Assembly: GCA_964474295.1 (NCBI GenBank)
Contig: CAYYRN010000002.1
Location: forward strand, 1-64,000
Source of the DNA: SIG575 sp964474295
GTDB lineage: Bacteria; Bacillota; Clostridia; Oscillospirales; Acutalibacteraceae
Direction: 5' to 3'
DNA: 64,000 nucleotides
Both the position numbers and the translations under genes were made by a program. The notes under the pieces are model-generated. The model did not search any database. It had not been told where the DNA came from and saw only the letters and a program-made list of their open reading frames with translations. How positions within the stretch are numbered: position 1 is the stretch's first letter; every line of letters starts with the position of its first letter. This document shows, in pieces, positions 35,150 to 44,577 of this stretch.

Positions 35150-36505
35150 TTACAATTTCACATTTACGAGATTGCTCTCTTTTATTCCGAAACTCTTTCC
35201 CTGTTTTGTAATTTTATACATAATAACCTTGCTGTCTTTGGTATATGACGACAGTTGCTTGTAACCGTCGGAAATATACTTATCGAAGTTATCCTGTGAG
35301 ACCATTCTGACGGTAAGAAGAACCTGATTTTCGGAAAAATCTTCGGAATTATACGTTGTAACATTCCATATATCCTTTTCGGTGTTTTTCACAACCGTAA
35401 TTTCCGATATCCACGATTCATTTACATCAAAGTAATCCTTATCCGTGAAATAGAATCTGTAATTGCCGCAGGATTTTAATTTTATACCGTCATCATCCGG
35501 TAAAAGTTCACACCACTTAGTATAACTCAATGCGGAATTGTATGTTTTTTCGTTTACATAAGAACCGATAACGGGTTCTTGAACCGGAATTTCTATAAGG
35601 GTATCGGCATTGATATCCGAACTTAAAACATCAACATCTCTTGAAGTCGAAAAAGCGGAATTCGTAGCCTTATCAACCTGCATAATATTCAATGAATAAC
35701 TTTTGTTATCCCAGTATACAACATCCGTTGCGTACATACCGTCGGAATTAATGTAATCATAAACCGCTATCATCGGTATATTTTTATTGTTGATTTCCTG
35801 ACAATGGGAATTAGTAAAGCCGATAATATCCCTTGAGAGAGATATCATTCCGATATTCAAAACATCGTATTTGTCTATTTTTATAACCTTTGCAAAAGGC
35901 ACTTTTTCTTTGTCGGAAAAATCGTCACTGATAAAAAACAGCTCATAAAATCCATCGCCGTCAACATCAACGTAACCCATTGATGCGTAAGACTCATCGC
36001 AAACCTTTCTGAGCTGGGTTCGTCTGCCCTCGCCCGACAGCTTGTGGACGGTAAGAACGTTGCTGTCAATATAACTCCATGTTACTACAATATCAGACTG
36101 TGAAGTATTCTTTGAGAGATTTTTAAACGAAACCGTTTCAACATTACTTCCGTATCCCGAACAGTCACCGATTGAAACCCACTCGTCATTGATAAGCTTT
36201 AACACATTCATATGGACGTTCGTATCATTTGAAGATGTTGTATAAAAAGCAACCGCTTCCTCTGTACCGTCGGAATCAAGGTCAACAAGCGTCAGTGCGG
36301 ATGAATGTTCGGAGGATGAGTTGGCGGGGGCTTTGAAAACAATGCTGTCGCCGGCAAATTTTTCAATTACCGCTTCTATTTCCGCACCCGATTTGGGAGG
36401 TCTGAGCAGCTTATCGGCAGATTCAACGGAAAACTTGCAGCCGCCGAAGGTAAAAATCAAAACAAAAACAATTATCAAAAGCGGAAACCTCTGCTTTTTG
36501 CTCAT
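35150..36505 (-). CDS. FG-GAP/VCBS-like lipoprotein
   Basis: The 451-residue protein has a lipoprotein signal (MSKKQRFPLLIIVFVLIFTF then GGC), so it is attached outside the membrane. Its body has repeated blades with Asp-rich calcium-type loops such as VDLDSDGTEEAVAF and VDVDGDGFYELFFI, as in FG-GAP beta-propeller proteins, then a C-terminal domain. The ATG at 36505 follows AAGGAGGG. It lies 14 bases before a two-component pair, so it could bind the ligand sensed by that kinase. This is inference; no known family name fits. Confidence 0.75.
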   Translation of the reverse strand: MSKKQRFPLLIIVFVLIFTFGGCKFSVESADKLLRPPKSGAEIEAVIEKFAGDSIVFKAPANSSSEHSSALTLVDLDSDGTEEAVAFYTTSSNDTNVHMNVLKLINDEWVSIGDCSGYGSNVETVSFKNLSKNTSQSDIVVTWSYIDSNVLTVHKLSGEGRRTQLRKVCDESYASMGYVDVDGDGFYELFFISDDFSDKEKVPFAKVIKIDKYDVLNIGMISLSRDIIGFTNSHCQEINNKNIPMIAVYDYINSDGMYATDVVYWDNKSYSLNIMQVDKATNSAFSTSRDVDVLSSDINADTLIEIPVQEPVIGSYVNEKTYNSALSYTKWCELLPDDDGIKLKSCGNYRFYFTDKDYFDVNESWISEITVVKNTEKDIWNVTTYNSEDFSENQVLLTVRMVSQDNFDKYISDGYKQLSSYTKDSKVIMYKITKQGKSFGIKESNLVNVKL

Positions 36506-36554
36506 ATAAACCCTCCTTCCCTGCATTTAAACATACTTTTCTTTATAATATTGA

Positions 36555-36584
36555 ATTATAGCACACATACTCTTGATTTGGCAA
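36555..36584 (-). promoter_or_regulatory. Sigma-A promoter of lipoprotein-two-component operon
   Basis: Minus-strand TTGCCA, an 18-base spacer and TATAAT, about 50 bases before the ATG at 36505. It may feed the long run of minus-strand genes downstream. Confidence 0.7.
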
Positions 36585-36666
36585 CATAAAAAACTTCTTT
36601 TTTTAATAATTTTTAATATTTACACAGTTTGTTAATAAAGTATATATATTTATATTTCCCACGCTA

Positions 36667-36695
36667 TTGACAAAAAACTGACAAAGTAATAAAAT
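36667..36695 (+). promoter_or_regulatory. Sigma-A promoter of the aconitase-IDH-Rex operon
   Basis: TTGACA, a 17-base spacer and TAAAAT form a near-perfect promoter about 45 bases before the aconitase start. The rest of 36527-36735 is AT-rich and holds no gene. Confidence 0.85.
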
Positions 36696-36700
36696 AGAGA

Positions 36701-36719
36701 TTGTTAAAAACATAAACAA
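36701..36719 (+). promoter_or_regulatory. Possible Rex-like operator at the aconitase start site
   Basis: TTGTTAAAAACATAAACAA is close to the Rex consensus TTGTTAANNNNTTAACAA, with one mismatch in the right half and one base more in the spacer. It lies at the expected transcription start of an operon that contains rex. The extra base makes this tentative. Confidence 0.4.
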
Positions 36720-36741
36720 CTTAAAACACGGAGGAATGATT

Positions 36742-38673
36742 ATGGGTTACACGATCAGCGAAAAAATAATCAAAAACCATATCGTTGACGGCGAGCTTAT
36801 CAAAGGCACGGAAGCCGGTATACGAATCGATCAGACTTTGACACAGGATGCCACCGGAACAATGGCATACCTCGAATTTGAGGCAATGGGCGTAAAGAGA
36901 GTTAAAACCGAGCTTTCCGTTGCGTATGTTGACCATAATACATTACAAACAGGCTTTGAAAATGCGGATGACCACCGCTTTATTCAGTCTTGCGCAAAAA
37001 AAAGAGGTGTAAGATACTCACGTCCCGGTAACGGTATATGTCATCAAGTACACCTTGAAAGATTCGGTATTCCCGGAAAAACGCTTATCGGTTCTGACAG
37101 CCATACACCGACAGGCGGCGGTATCGGTATGCTTGCAATAGGTGCCGGCGGACTTGACGTTGCCGTAGCTATGGGCGGCGGTGCATACTACATTACAATA
37201 CCGAAAACCGTAAAAGTCGAGCTTAAAGGTAAGCTTTCTCCCTGGGTTGCCGCAAAAGATATTATCCTTGAAGTGTTGAGAATAATGTCCGTTAAAGGCG
37301 GTGTCGGAAAAATTATCGAATATTGCGGCGAAGGTGTAAAAACTCTCACCGTTCCCGAAAGAGCGACAATTACAAATATGGGTGCAGAACTCGGCGCTAC
37401 AACATCTGTTTTCCCCTCGGATGAAATAACAAGACAGTTCCTCAAGGCTCAAGGCAGAGAAAACGATTATGTTGAACTTTCGCCAGATGAGGATGCTGTT
37501 TACGATGAAGAAATTACAATAGATTTGTCCTCACTCAAGCCGATGGCTGCTTGTCCTCATATGCCCGACAGAGTTAAAACCGTTGAAGAAATCGGTGCAA
37601 TAAAAGTCGATCAGGTTTGCATTGGCTCTTGCACAAACTCATCCTATGTTGATATGATGAAAGTTGCCGCCATATTGAAAGGCAAAAAAGTTTCTCCCGA
37701 CGTCAGCCTTGCCATTGCTCCCGGTTCAATGCAGGTTCTTCATATGCTTGCAACAAACGGAGCTCTTGCTGATATGCTCGCTGCCGGTGCAAGAATACTC
37801 GAAAGTGCCTGCGGCCCGTGTATCGGTATGGGTCAGTCACCGAACTCAAAAGGTGTTTCATTGCGTACATTTAACAGAAACTTTGAGGGCAGAAGCGGAA
37901 CTGCCGATGCCGGAATTTACCTTGTAAGTCCTGAGGTTGCCGCCGCAAGTGCAATAACAGGCGTTCTTACAGACCCCAGAACTCTCGGAGAAGCTCCCAA
38001 AATCGAAATGCCCGAAAAATTCGATATTAACGACAGTATGGTACTTCTTCCCGCAGATGAAAAAGAAGCAGAAGAAGTTGAGGTTAAATACGGTCCCAAC
38101 ATCAAACCCTTCCCCGTAGGCGAAGCACTCGGTGAAAAAATAGAAGCAAAGGCTATTTTGAAGGTCGGTGACAATATCACAACAGACCACATCATGCCTG
38201 CCGGAGCCAAGATACTTCCTTACCGTTCGAACATCCCGTTCCTTTCAAACTTCTGTTTCAAACAGTGTGATGAACATTTTGCGGAAAACTGCAAAAAAGA
38301 AGGAAAAGGTATAATAATCGGCGGTGCGAACTACGGACAGGGTTCTTCAAGAGAACACGCAGCATTGGTTCCCCTCTACCTCGGTATTAAGAGCGTTGTT
38401 GCAAAATCTTTTGCAAGAATACATCAGGCAAATCTCATCAATGCAGGTATTGTTCCCTTTACCTTCGCAAACCCCGAAGATTATGACAAAATCGAACAAG
38501 GCGATGAGCTTGCAATTGAAAACATCAGAGATTCGATTAAAAATAAGCTCGGCATTTCACTCAAAAACATCAGCAAAAACGAATCATATCAGCTTTCCTA
38601 TGAATTTTCCGAACGTCAAACCGATATGATTTTAGCAGGCGGACTTCTCAATTACACAAGAGATAAAGTTTAA
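36742..38673 (+). CDS. Aconitate hydratase
   Basis: Aconitase interconverts citrate and isocitrate. The 643-residue protein belongs to the short aconitase/homoaconitase type of Clostridia, with the 4Fe-4S cysteines in IGSCTNSS and ACGPCIGMGQSP, SDSHTPTGGG near the start, and the C-terminal swivel domain with GGANYGQGSSREHAAL. The start is the ATG at 36742, 7 bases after GGAGG; another ATG at 36736 touches the ribosome site. The next gene encodes isocitrate dehydrogenase, so the operon runs citrate to 2-oxoglutarate, the usual route to glutamate in anaerobes. No citrate synthase lies in the window. Confidence 0.95.
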   Translation: MGYTISEKIIKNHIVDGELIKGTEAGIRIDQTLTQDATGTMAYLEFEAMGVKRVKTELSVAYVDHNTLQTGFENADDHRFIQSCAKKRGVRYSRPGNGICHQVHLERFGIPGKTLIGSDSHTPTGGGIGMLAIGAGGLDVAVAMGGGAYYITIPKTVKVELKGKLSPWVAAKDIILEVLRIMSVKGGVGKIIEYCGEGVKTLTVPERATITNMGAELGATTSVFPSDEITRQFLKAQGRENDYVELSPDEDAVYDEEITIDLSSLKPMAACPHMPDRVKTVEEIGAIKVDQVCIGSCTNSSYVDMMKVAAILKGKKVSPDVSLAIAPGSMQVLHMLATNGALADMLAAGARILESACGPCIGMGQSPNSKGVSLRTFNRNFEGRSGTADAGIYLVSPEVAAASAITGVLTDPRTLGEAPKIEMPEKFDINDSMVLLPADEKEAEEVEVKYGPNIKPFPVGEALGEKIEAKAILKVGDNITTDHIMPAGAKILPYRSNIPFLSNFCFKQCDEHFAENCKKEGKGIIIGGANYGQGSSREHAALVPLYLGIKSVVAKSFARIHQANLINAGIVPFTFANPEDYDKIEQGDELAIENIRDSIKNKLGISLKNISKNESYQLSYEFSERQTDMILAGGLLNYTRDKV

Positions 38674-38692
38674 TTTTGAAAGGATTTTTACA

Positions 38693-39859
38693 ATGACTGA
38701 ACAGCAAATCAAAGCAGCTACCGAAAAATTTGAAGCTCTTATCAGAGAGCAATCGAACCGTTCCGATGAAATCAAAAAACAGGGTGATTTTGTCGATTAT
38801 GAAAAGCTTGATAAAATCGTCATCGGCGTTTGCGGCGGTGACGGAATAGGTCCTATTATAACAAAAGAAAGTGCAAGAGTGCTTGAATTTATGCTCGCGG
38901 ATGAAGTCAAAGCGGGTAAGGTTGAATTTAAGGTTATCGACGGTCTTACAATCGAAAACCGTGTTGCGGCAAACAAGGCAATTCCGGACGATGTTCTCGA
39001 AGAACTTAAAAGCTGCCACGTTATCCTCAAAGGCCCCACAACAACTCCTCAAGCGGGCGATCCGTGGCCGAATATCGAAAGTGCAAACGTCGCTATGCGT
39101 AAAGCTCTTGACCTTTTCGCAAATCTCCGTCCCGTTAAAGTTCCTTCCGAGGGCATAGATTGGACTTTCTTCAGAGAAAACACAGAAGGTGCTTATGCGG
39201 TCGGCTCAAAAGGTGTTAATGTGACAGATGATTTGGCTATGGACTTTGTTGTTACCACAACCGAGGGCTGTGAAAGAATCGCAAAACTTGCATATGATTA
39301 TGCACGCAGAAACAAAAAAGACAGAGTTTCTATTATCACAAAAGCAAACATCATCAAAACTACTGACGGAAAATTCCTCAATATTTGTAAGAATATCGGA
39401 AAAGATTATCCCGAAATCACTACCGACGAGTGGTATATCGACATCACAACAGCAAAGCTCATCGACCCCAAAAGAAGAACAGACTTTAAAGTTTTCGTTC
39501 TTCCCAACCTGTACGGCGATATTATCACAGATGAAGCTGCCGAATTTCAGGGCGGCGTAGGAACTGCCGGAAGTGCGAATATCGGTAAGAAATATGCAAT
39601 GTTTGAAGCTATTCACGGCTCGGCTCCGAGAATGATTAGGGAAGGCAGAGGTAAATACGCAGACCCCTGCTCAATGCTTCGTGCTTCGGTTATGCTGCTT
39701 TCACATATCGGAAAGCAAGACAAAGCGGATGCACTCGAAAAAGCTCTTGATTATTGTATGTATGAAGATGCAAAACTTAAAATTACAGGACGTGAAGACG
39801 GTTGCACTTGCGAAGAATTCGGCAATTACGTTATGGAAACCGTAAAAAACGCAAAATAA
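38693..39859 (+). CDS. Isocitrate dehydrogenase (IDH/IMDH family)
   Basis: The 388-residue enzyme belongs to the beta-decarboxylating dehydrogenases. Motifs include GDGIGPIITKES, LKGPTTTPQ, NLRPVK, FFRENTEGAYA, a DIITDEAAEFQGGVGTAGSANIG metal and cofactor region read in parts, and AIHGSAPR. With aconitase 19 bases upstream the substrate is most likely isocitrate, but isopropylmalate or homoisocitrate cannot be excluded by motif alone. An N-terminal extension of about 35 residues precedes the fold. NAD or NADP use cannot be decided safely. GAAAGGA precedes the ATG. Confidence 0.88.
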   Translation: MTEQQIKAATEKFEALIREQSNRSDEIKKQGDFVDYEKLDKIVIGVCGGDGIGPIITKESARVLEFMLADEVKAGKVEFKVIDGLTIENRVAANKAIPDDVLEELKSCHVILKGPTTTPQAGDPWPNIESANVAMRKALDLFANLRPVKVPSEGIDWTFFRENTEGAYAVGSKGVNVTDDLAMDFVVTTTEGCERIAKLAYDYARRNKKDRVSIITKANIIKTTDGKFLNICKNIGKDYPEITTDEWYIDITTAKLIDPKRRTDFKVFVLPNLYGDIITDEAAEFQGGVGTAGSANIGKKYAMFEAIHGSAPRMIREGRGKYADPCSMLRASVMLLSHIGKQDKADALEKALDYCMYEDAKLKITGREDGCTCEEFGNYVMETVKNAK

Positions 39860-39878
39860 ATTCGATGAGGTGTTAACT

Positions 39879-40526
39879 ATGCCCAAAAGCGATAACATTT
39901 CTATGTCCGTCATTAAGAGAATGCCGAGATATTACAGATTTCTCGGCAAACTCAAAGATGAAGGTATAATAAGAATATCCTCCCATGAGCTTTCCAAAAT
40001 GATGGGATTTACCGCATCACAAATCCGTCAGGATTTAAACTGCTTCGGCGGATTCGGTCAGCAGGGATACGGTTATAACGTCGAACAGCTTTATGAAGAA
40101 ATAGGTGCTATCCTCGGTGTTAATACCGCATTAAAAGTCATTCTTGTAGGTGCGGGAAACTTAGGTCACGCAATTGCAAGTCATATGGAATTTGAAAAAC
40201 GCGGATTTAAGCTTGTCGGTGCTTTTGACGAAAATCCAAAGCTTATCGGGGGCAAAATAAAAGATACTGAAATTCATTCGATTAATTCTTTGGAAGAATT
40301 TTGTTTAAAAGAAAAGCCGACAGTTGCGATTATTTGCGTGCCGACAACTCCTGCAGCAGAAATAGTTAAACGTCTTTACGATTGCGGAATAAGAGGCTTT
40401 TGGAACTATTCTCATTACGATATTCTTTCGGTTTATCCCGATACGATTTCAGAAAACGTTCACTTATCCGACAGTCTTTTGACACTCAGCTATCAAATAA
40501 AAAATTCAAACAGAAATGAGGAATAA
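39879..40526 (+). CDS. rex: Redox-sensing transcriptional repressor Rex
   Basis: Rex represses fermentation and NADH-using genes until the NADH/NAD ratio rises. The 215-residue protein has an N-terminal winged helix (MSVIKRMPRYYRFLGKL, GFTASQIRQDLNCFGGFGQQGYGY), a Rossmann domain with LVGAGNLGHAIASH and a C-terminal swapped helix. The ATG at 39879 follows GATGAGG; an upstream GTG overlaps it. As third gene after aconitase and IDH it could control its own operon. Other candidate Rex-regulated units in the window are hydrogenase maturation (48.7 kb) and the LDH-like gene (7.4 kb). Confidence 0.95.
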   Translation: MPKSDNISMSVIKRMPRYYRFLGKLKDEGIIRISSHELSKMMGFTASQIRQDLNCFGGFGQQGYGYNVEQLYEEIGAILGVNTALKVILVGAGNLGHAIASHMEFEKRGFKLVGAFDENPKLIGGKIKDTEIHSINSLEEFCLKEKPTVAIICVPTTPAAEIVKRLYDCGIRGFWNYSHYDILSVYPDTISENVHLSDSLLTLSYQIKNSNRNEE

Positions 40527-40528
40527 CA

Positions 40529-41344
40529 ATGCCGATTAAATTTGGTTGCTGCATACCCGGTGCATCGTTTATGCCGGAAGCACCCGACAAAGAAGAATTT
40601 TCCCCGTATGATGTGTTGTTATGGGGTTCAAAAGTAATTGTTGACAGCGGCTTTGATTTTGCGGAATGCAGTTTAGGTCTTTTGATGAGCATTTCAGATG
40701 AAGATTTTAAAAAAATCACAGATAAGAAAATCAAAATTAAGATTTTCAACTGCTTTGTTCCCGCTGAATTTAAAATTGTTGAAGACACTCCCGAAATGTG
40801 GGAATATATCAAAAAAGCATTTTACAGAATGAAACAGCTTTCTGCCGAAATTATAGTTTTCGGCAGCGGCGGTGCAAGAAGAATACCCGATACGATGAAT
40901 TATGATGACGGTATTGTAAAGCTTGAAAGCTTTATATCAAGATGCAACGATATCGCAAAAGAACATAATATTATACTCGCACTTGAACCGCTTAATCATA
41001 ACGAAAGTAATTTCCTTCCCACTGTAAAAGAAGCTTATAACCTTGCGAAAAAGCTCAATTTGAGTAATGTAAAAATACTTGCCGATATTTTCCATATGTA
41101 TATCGAAAACGAAGATTTTTCGGTTATCGGAGAAACAGTTACGGAAATTTGCCACACACATATAAACAATCCGTTAATCCGTGCTTGTCCGACAAACGAA
41201 GAAAATGAGTATATACGCAAATTTGCCGAGGCTCTTATGTCAGCCGGATACGACAAAGCTGTTACAATTGAAAGCTCTTTTGACGATTTTGAAAATGAAA
41301 TCAAAGATGCTTTAAAATATTTAAGAAAGGTTTTTGAACAATGA
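40529..41344 (+). CDS. Sugar phosphate isomerase/epimerase (xylose isomerase-like TIM barrel)
   Basis: The 271-residue protein is an AP-endonuclease-2/xylose-isomerase-like TIM barrel. Likely metal ligands are Glu in LALEPLNH, Asp in LADIFHM, His in CHTHINN and Glu in VTIESSF. Relatives epimerise or isomerise ketoses, inososes or hydroxypyruvate-type sugars. It starts 2 bases after rex and overlaps the DUF6807 gene by 4, so it is part of the operon. With DUF6807 proteins such enzymes are often found in sugar breakdown clusters. Substrate unknown. Confidence 0.8.
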   Translation: MPIKFGCCIPGASFMPEAPDKEEFSPYDVLLWGSKVIVDSGFDFAECSLGLLMSISDEDFKKITDKKIKIKIFNCFVPAEFKIVEDTPEMWEYIKKAFYRMKQLSAEIIVFGSGGARRIPDTMNYDDGIVKLESFISRCNDIAKEHNIILALEPLNHNESNFLPTVKEAYNLAKKLNLSNVKILADIFHMYIENEDFSVIGETVTEICHTHINNPLIRACPTNEENEYIRKFAEALMSAGYDKAVTIESSFDDFENEIKDALKYLRKVFEQ

Positions 41345-42381
41345 AAATCACAGTAAACCCAATAAGAAGTTGTAAAGACGAACCACTTTACATAAAATGT
41401 GATGAAAGTATCGAAGAAAACATAACCTGTGCCGTTGACAAGGACGGGAATATATACCCTGCTCAAAAAAGCGGCGAAGGTGTAGTTGTTGTTTTAAGTG
41501 CCGATGCCGGTGAAGAAATAGAACTTGAACTTTCAGACAAAAAACAATTTGACAGCATTTCTCTTATTGAAGAGAACGAAAAACTTGATATTATGTTCAA
41601 CGGCAAGCTTTTCTCATCATATCAGTATCTTTCAGAATTGAAGAAGCCTTTCTTCGGCCCTGTATACACAAAAAACGGCAACACATTCACACGTCCCGAT
41701 TTACACAACCCGGAACACCCTCACCAGCGTTCCGTATTCATAGGTGTTGGTGACGTAAACGGTGTTGACCTTTGGAACGAACCCGAAACAAGCGGTTATC
41801 TTGAAAAAGGCAAGCCTTACAACATTGTAAACGGTTCTGCATTTGCCTGTTTTGAAGCCGACAACATTTGGCTTGACAAAGACGGCAACAAATTAATGGA
41901 TGAAAACAGAAAAATCACTGTATACAATCAAAGTGAAGATTGCAGATACGTTGACCTTGAAGTTACATTTAAGGCTACATACAGCGATGTGGTTTTCGGT
42001 GCTACCAAAGAAGCGGGGCCGCTCGGCATAAGAGTTAATGAAGAAATCAACGTTCAGCACGGCGGATATATGAAAAACTCATATGGAGCAGAAGGCGAAA
42101 AAGAATGTTGGAGCAAAAGCGCACAATGGTGCATCTACGGGGGCAAGCTTGACGGAGACGATTGTGCAATTGCCGTTTTCGATGACGAAAAAAATGAAAG
42201 ATACCCCACCTGCTGGCACATCAGAAACTACGGTTTGTTTGCCGCAAACAATTTGTTTTTCAAGGGTGACGTGAAAATTTCCAAGGGCAATGAACTTAAA
42301 TATAAATATAGAATATGTTTCTTTAACAATTGCGGAAGCGATGTAAAGGAAAGATTTTTACTTTACAACTTGAATAACTGA
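41341..42381 (+). CDS. DUF6807 (PmoA-like) family protein
   Basis: The 346-residue protein fits the DUF6807 family (often mislabelled methane oxygenase PmoA). Its core is PDLHNPEHPHQRSVFIGVGDVNG, with a histidine cluster, then ITVYNQSEDCRYVDLEVTFKA and a C-terminal region with PLGIRVNEE. The family is soluble, common in sugar-degrading bacteria, and has no established reaction; the His cluster suggests a metal or polar active site. It is the last gene of the aconitase-rex operon, coupled to the isomerase by an ATGA overlap, and is followed by a strong terminator. Confidence 0.75.
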   Translation: MKITVNPIRSCKDEPLYIKCDESIEENITCAVDKDGNIYPAQKSGEGVVVVLSADAGEEIELELSDKKQFDSISLIEENEKLDIMFNGKLFSSYQYLSELKKPFFGPVYTKNGNTFTRPDLHNPEHPHQRSVFIGVGDVNGVDLWNEPETSGYLEKGKPYNIVNGSAFACFEADNIWLDKDGNKLMDENRKITVYNQSEDCRYVDLEVTFKATYSDVVFGATKEAGPLGIRVNEEINVQHGGYMKNSYGAEGEKECWSKSAQWCIYGGKLDGDDCAIAVFDDEKNERYPTCWHIRNYGLFAANNLFFKGDVKISKGNELKYKYRICFFNNCGSDVKERFLLYNLNN

Positions 42382-42396
42382 TTTAAAAAAAATCAA

Positions 42397-42440
42397 GACC
42401 GAGCAAAGCAAGTTTGAAGCTTGTTTTTGCTCGGTTTTTT
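42397..42440. terminator. Bidirectional terminator between DUF6807 gene and feoB
   Basis: ACCGAGCAAA pairs with TTTGCTCGGT around an inner GCAAG/CTTG arm. T runs flank the stem on both strands, which fits its position between convergent genes. Confidence 0.85.
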
Positions 42441-42444
42441 CGAT

Positions 42445-44577
42445 TTACATACACATAAAAATTCTGTACAGTGAATTTATCATAAAGCAAATTATCAAGC
42501 CGCAAAATGTCGGTAACGCAAAACCTATAAGTGTCCATTTTAAGCTTTTTGTTTCCTTGTACATCGTTATACAAGTTGTTGAACACGGCCAATGCATCAA
42601 AGTAAAAACTATAAAGCAAATTGCCGTTACCTCCGTCCATCCGTTTGAAAGAAAAACACTCTTTAAAGTCGGAATATCTGATATCTGTTCAATATTCGCC
42701 GCGGACGTGTAACCCATAACTGTAAGAGGTATTACGATTTCATTTGCAGGAAAGCCGAGGATAAATCCGAGCAAAATCACGCCGTCAAGGCCGAACAAAC
42801 GTGCAAAAGGGTCAAAGAACTCTGTGCAAAAATTTAAGACCGATTGATTTCCGATTTTAATATTTGCCATCAGCCAAATTATAAGCCCTGCCGGTGCGGC
42901 AACAGCTACCGCCCTGCCAAGCACAAACAAAGTCCTGTCAAGCACCGACCTTATAATGATTTTACCGATTTGCGGTTTTCTGAACGGCGGCAATTCAAGC
43001 GAAAAAGACGAAGAAACACCTTTTAAACACGATTTTGAAAGCAGCTTTGAAACAAAAAGCGTCATTATCACCGAAAAGCATATTAACAAAGTTAATATCA
43101 CAGACGGCATTAATTCCGGCAGAAAGCTTGATGAAACGAAAAAAGCCGTGATAACTGTAATTAACATCGGGAAACGTCCGTTACACGGAACAAAACAATT
43201 GGTTAGAATTGCCGTAAGTCGTTCTCTATCGGAATCTATAATTCTGCATCCCGTAACACCTGCCGCATTGCAGCCGAATCCCATACAGGTTGTAAGTGCC
43301 TGCTTTCCGCAGGAATTACTTTTTTGAAAACTGTAATCCAAATTAAATGCAACTCTCGGCAAATATCCCAAATCTTCCAGCAAAGTAAACAAAGGGAAAA
43401 ATATTGACATAGGCGGCAGCATTACGGAAACAACCCAAGTAAGAACTCTGTAAACGCCGTATATTAAGACATTGCATAAAACTTCGGGAATCATTATTCT
43501 TTTTAAAAATTCAAACAAATATTTTTCTCCTGCAGAAAATAAAGAACTTAAAATTTCCGACGGATAATTCGCACCTTTTACGGTTATCCAAAAAACAACG
43601 CACAGTAAAGCTATCATTAACGGAAATCCGGTAAACTTCCCCGTTAGCAGTCTGTCGATTTTTTTATCTCTGTCTGAATAACCGTTTTCGGTTATAATCT
43701 GTTTTGCGATATTTTCCGCCTTTTTTACAAACTCAGATGCAATTTTATCGTTAATTTTTTCAACATCATAGCCGTAACGTTCGATAATTTTTTCTGTTTC
43801 TTCCAATGCAGAAACAAGTTCGGCATTTTCAAGCAAATTCAAAGAAAAATGAGTTTTTATTTTTTGTGTTATTTCTGTTTTGTCTGTAATTAGCCGCAAT
43901 GCAAGCCAACGTAAAGAAAAAGGCAGGCTGTCATATTTCGCAAGCGGTCTTTCCAGTGTTTTTATACATTCCTCAACAACGGATGGATACTTAATCAAAA
44001 CCCGTTCTTCCGCTCTTTCAAAATTTTCAAGCTCAAATAAAAAGTCATCATATGTCTTTTTATTGCTTGCAACAATACCCACAACTGGAACACCGAGCAA
44101 AAGTGACATTTTTTCCAAATCAATCGATATTCCTTTTCTTTTTGCCTCATCCAAAAGGTTTACGCAAATCAAAACATTACCTGACATTTCGATTATTTGC
44201 AAGCACAAATTCAGATTTCGTTCAAGACAAGTCGCATCGCAAACAACAACCGTCATTTTTGAATTGGCAAAACAAATAAAATCCCGTGCAACCTCCTCCT
44301 CTTTTGAATGAGTAAGCAGAGAATATGTCCCCGGCAGGTCAGCTAACAAATATTCTTTTTCGTTATGTTTTAAAATTCCGACTGCACTTGTAACTGTTTT
44401 TCCGGGCCAATTACCTGTATGCTGATGCATTCCTGTAAGATTATTAAACAGTGTGCTTTTTCCCACATTTGGATTTCCGGCAAGACCGACAAGAACTTTT
44501 TCCGAATTGTCGGTCTTATATGTAAAAAAATCACCTCTTGCCGTTTTTATTCCGGTAGAGCTTTTTGTAAGACCCAT
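42445..44577 (-). CDS. feoB: Ferrous iron transporter FeoB
   Basis: FeoB imports Fe2+ under anaerobic conditions. The 710-residue protein has the N-terminal G domain (GNPNVGKSTLF, DLPGTYSL, NLLDEA), a helical GDI-like domain, and membrane domains with Gate motifs: the first around LTTCMGFGCNAAGVTGC with cysteines, the second after residue 560. The length is in the normal range of 650-800. An N-terminal tail of about 28 residues precedes the G domain. It follows feoA with a TAATG overlap. No feoC is present, as usual in Firmicutes. Confidence 0.95.
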   Translation of the reverse strand: MGLTKSSTGIKTARGDFFTYKTDNSEKVLVGLAGNPNVGKSTLFNNLTGMHQHTGNWPGKTVTSAVGILKHNEKEYLLADLPGTYSLLTHSKEEEVARDFICFANSKMTVVVCDATCLERNLNLCLQIIEMSGNVLICVNLLDEAKRKGISIDLEKMSLLLGVPVVGIVASNKKTYDDFLFELENFERAEERVLIKYPSVVEECIKTLERPLAKYDSLPFSLRWLALRLITDKTEITQKIKTHFSLNLLENAELVSALEETEKIIERYGYDVEKINDKIASEFVKKAENIAKQIITENGYSDRDKKIDRLLTGKFTGFPLMIALLCVVFWITVKGANYPSEILSSLFSAGEKYLFEFLKRIMIPEVLCNVLIYGVYRVLTWVVSVMLPPMSIFFPLFTLLEDLGYLPRVAFNLDYSFQKSNSCGKQALTTCMGFGCNAAGVTGCRIIDSDRERLTAILTNCFVPCNGRFPMLITVITAFFVSSSFLPELMPSVILTLLICFSVIMTLFVSKLLSKSCLKGVSSSFSLELPPFRKPQIGKIIIRSVLDRTLFVLGRAVAVAAPAGLIIWLMANIKIGNQSVLNFCTEFFDPFARLFGLDGVILLGFILGFPANEIVIPLTVMGYTSAANIEQISDIPTLKSVFLSNGWTEVTAICFIVFTLMHWPCSTTCITMYKETKSLKWTLIGFALPTFCGLIICFMINSLYRIFMCM

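Noticed and set aside
36629..36646. Second Rex site upstream of the aconitase promoter (TTGTTAATAAAG)
   Set aside because: Only one half-site fits; the right half shows no match to TTAACAA.
37018..38210. Long minus-strand open frames opposite aconitase
   Set aside because: Aconitase motifs are complete on the plus strand. The antisense frames have no support.
41035..41466. 143-codon open frame on the minus strand opposite the isomerase and DUF6807 genes
   Set aside because: It lies fully antisense to well-supported genes, has no family resemblance and no ribosome site. It is a by-product of codon use on the other strand.
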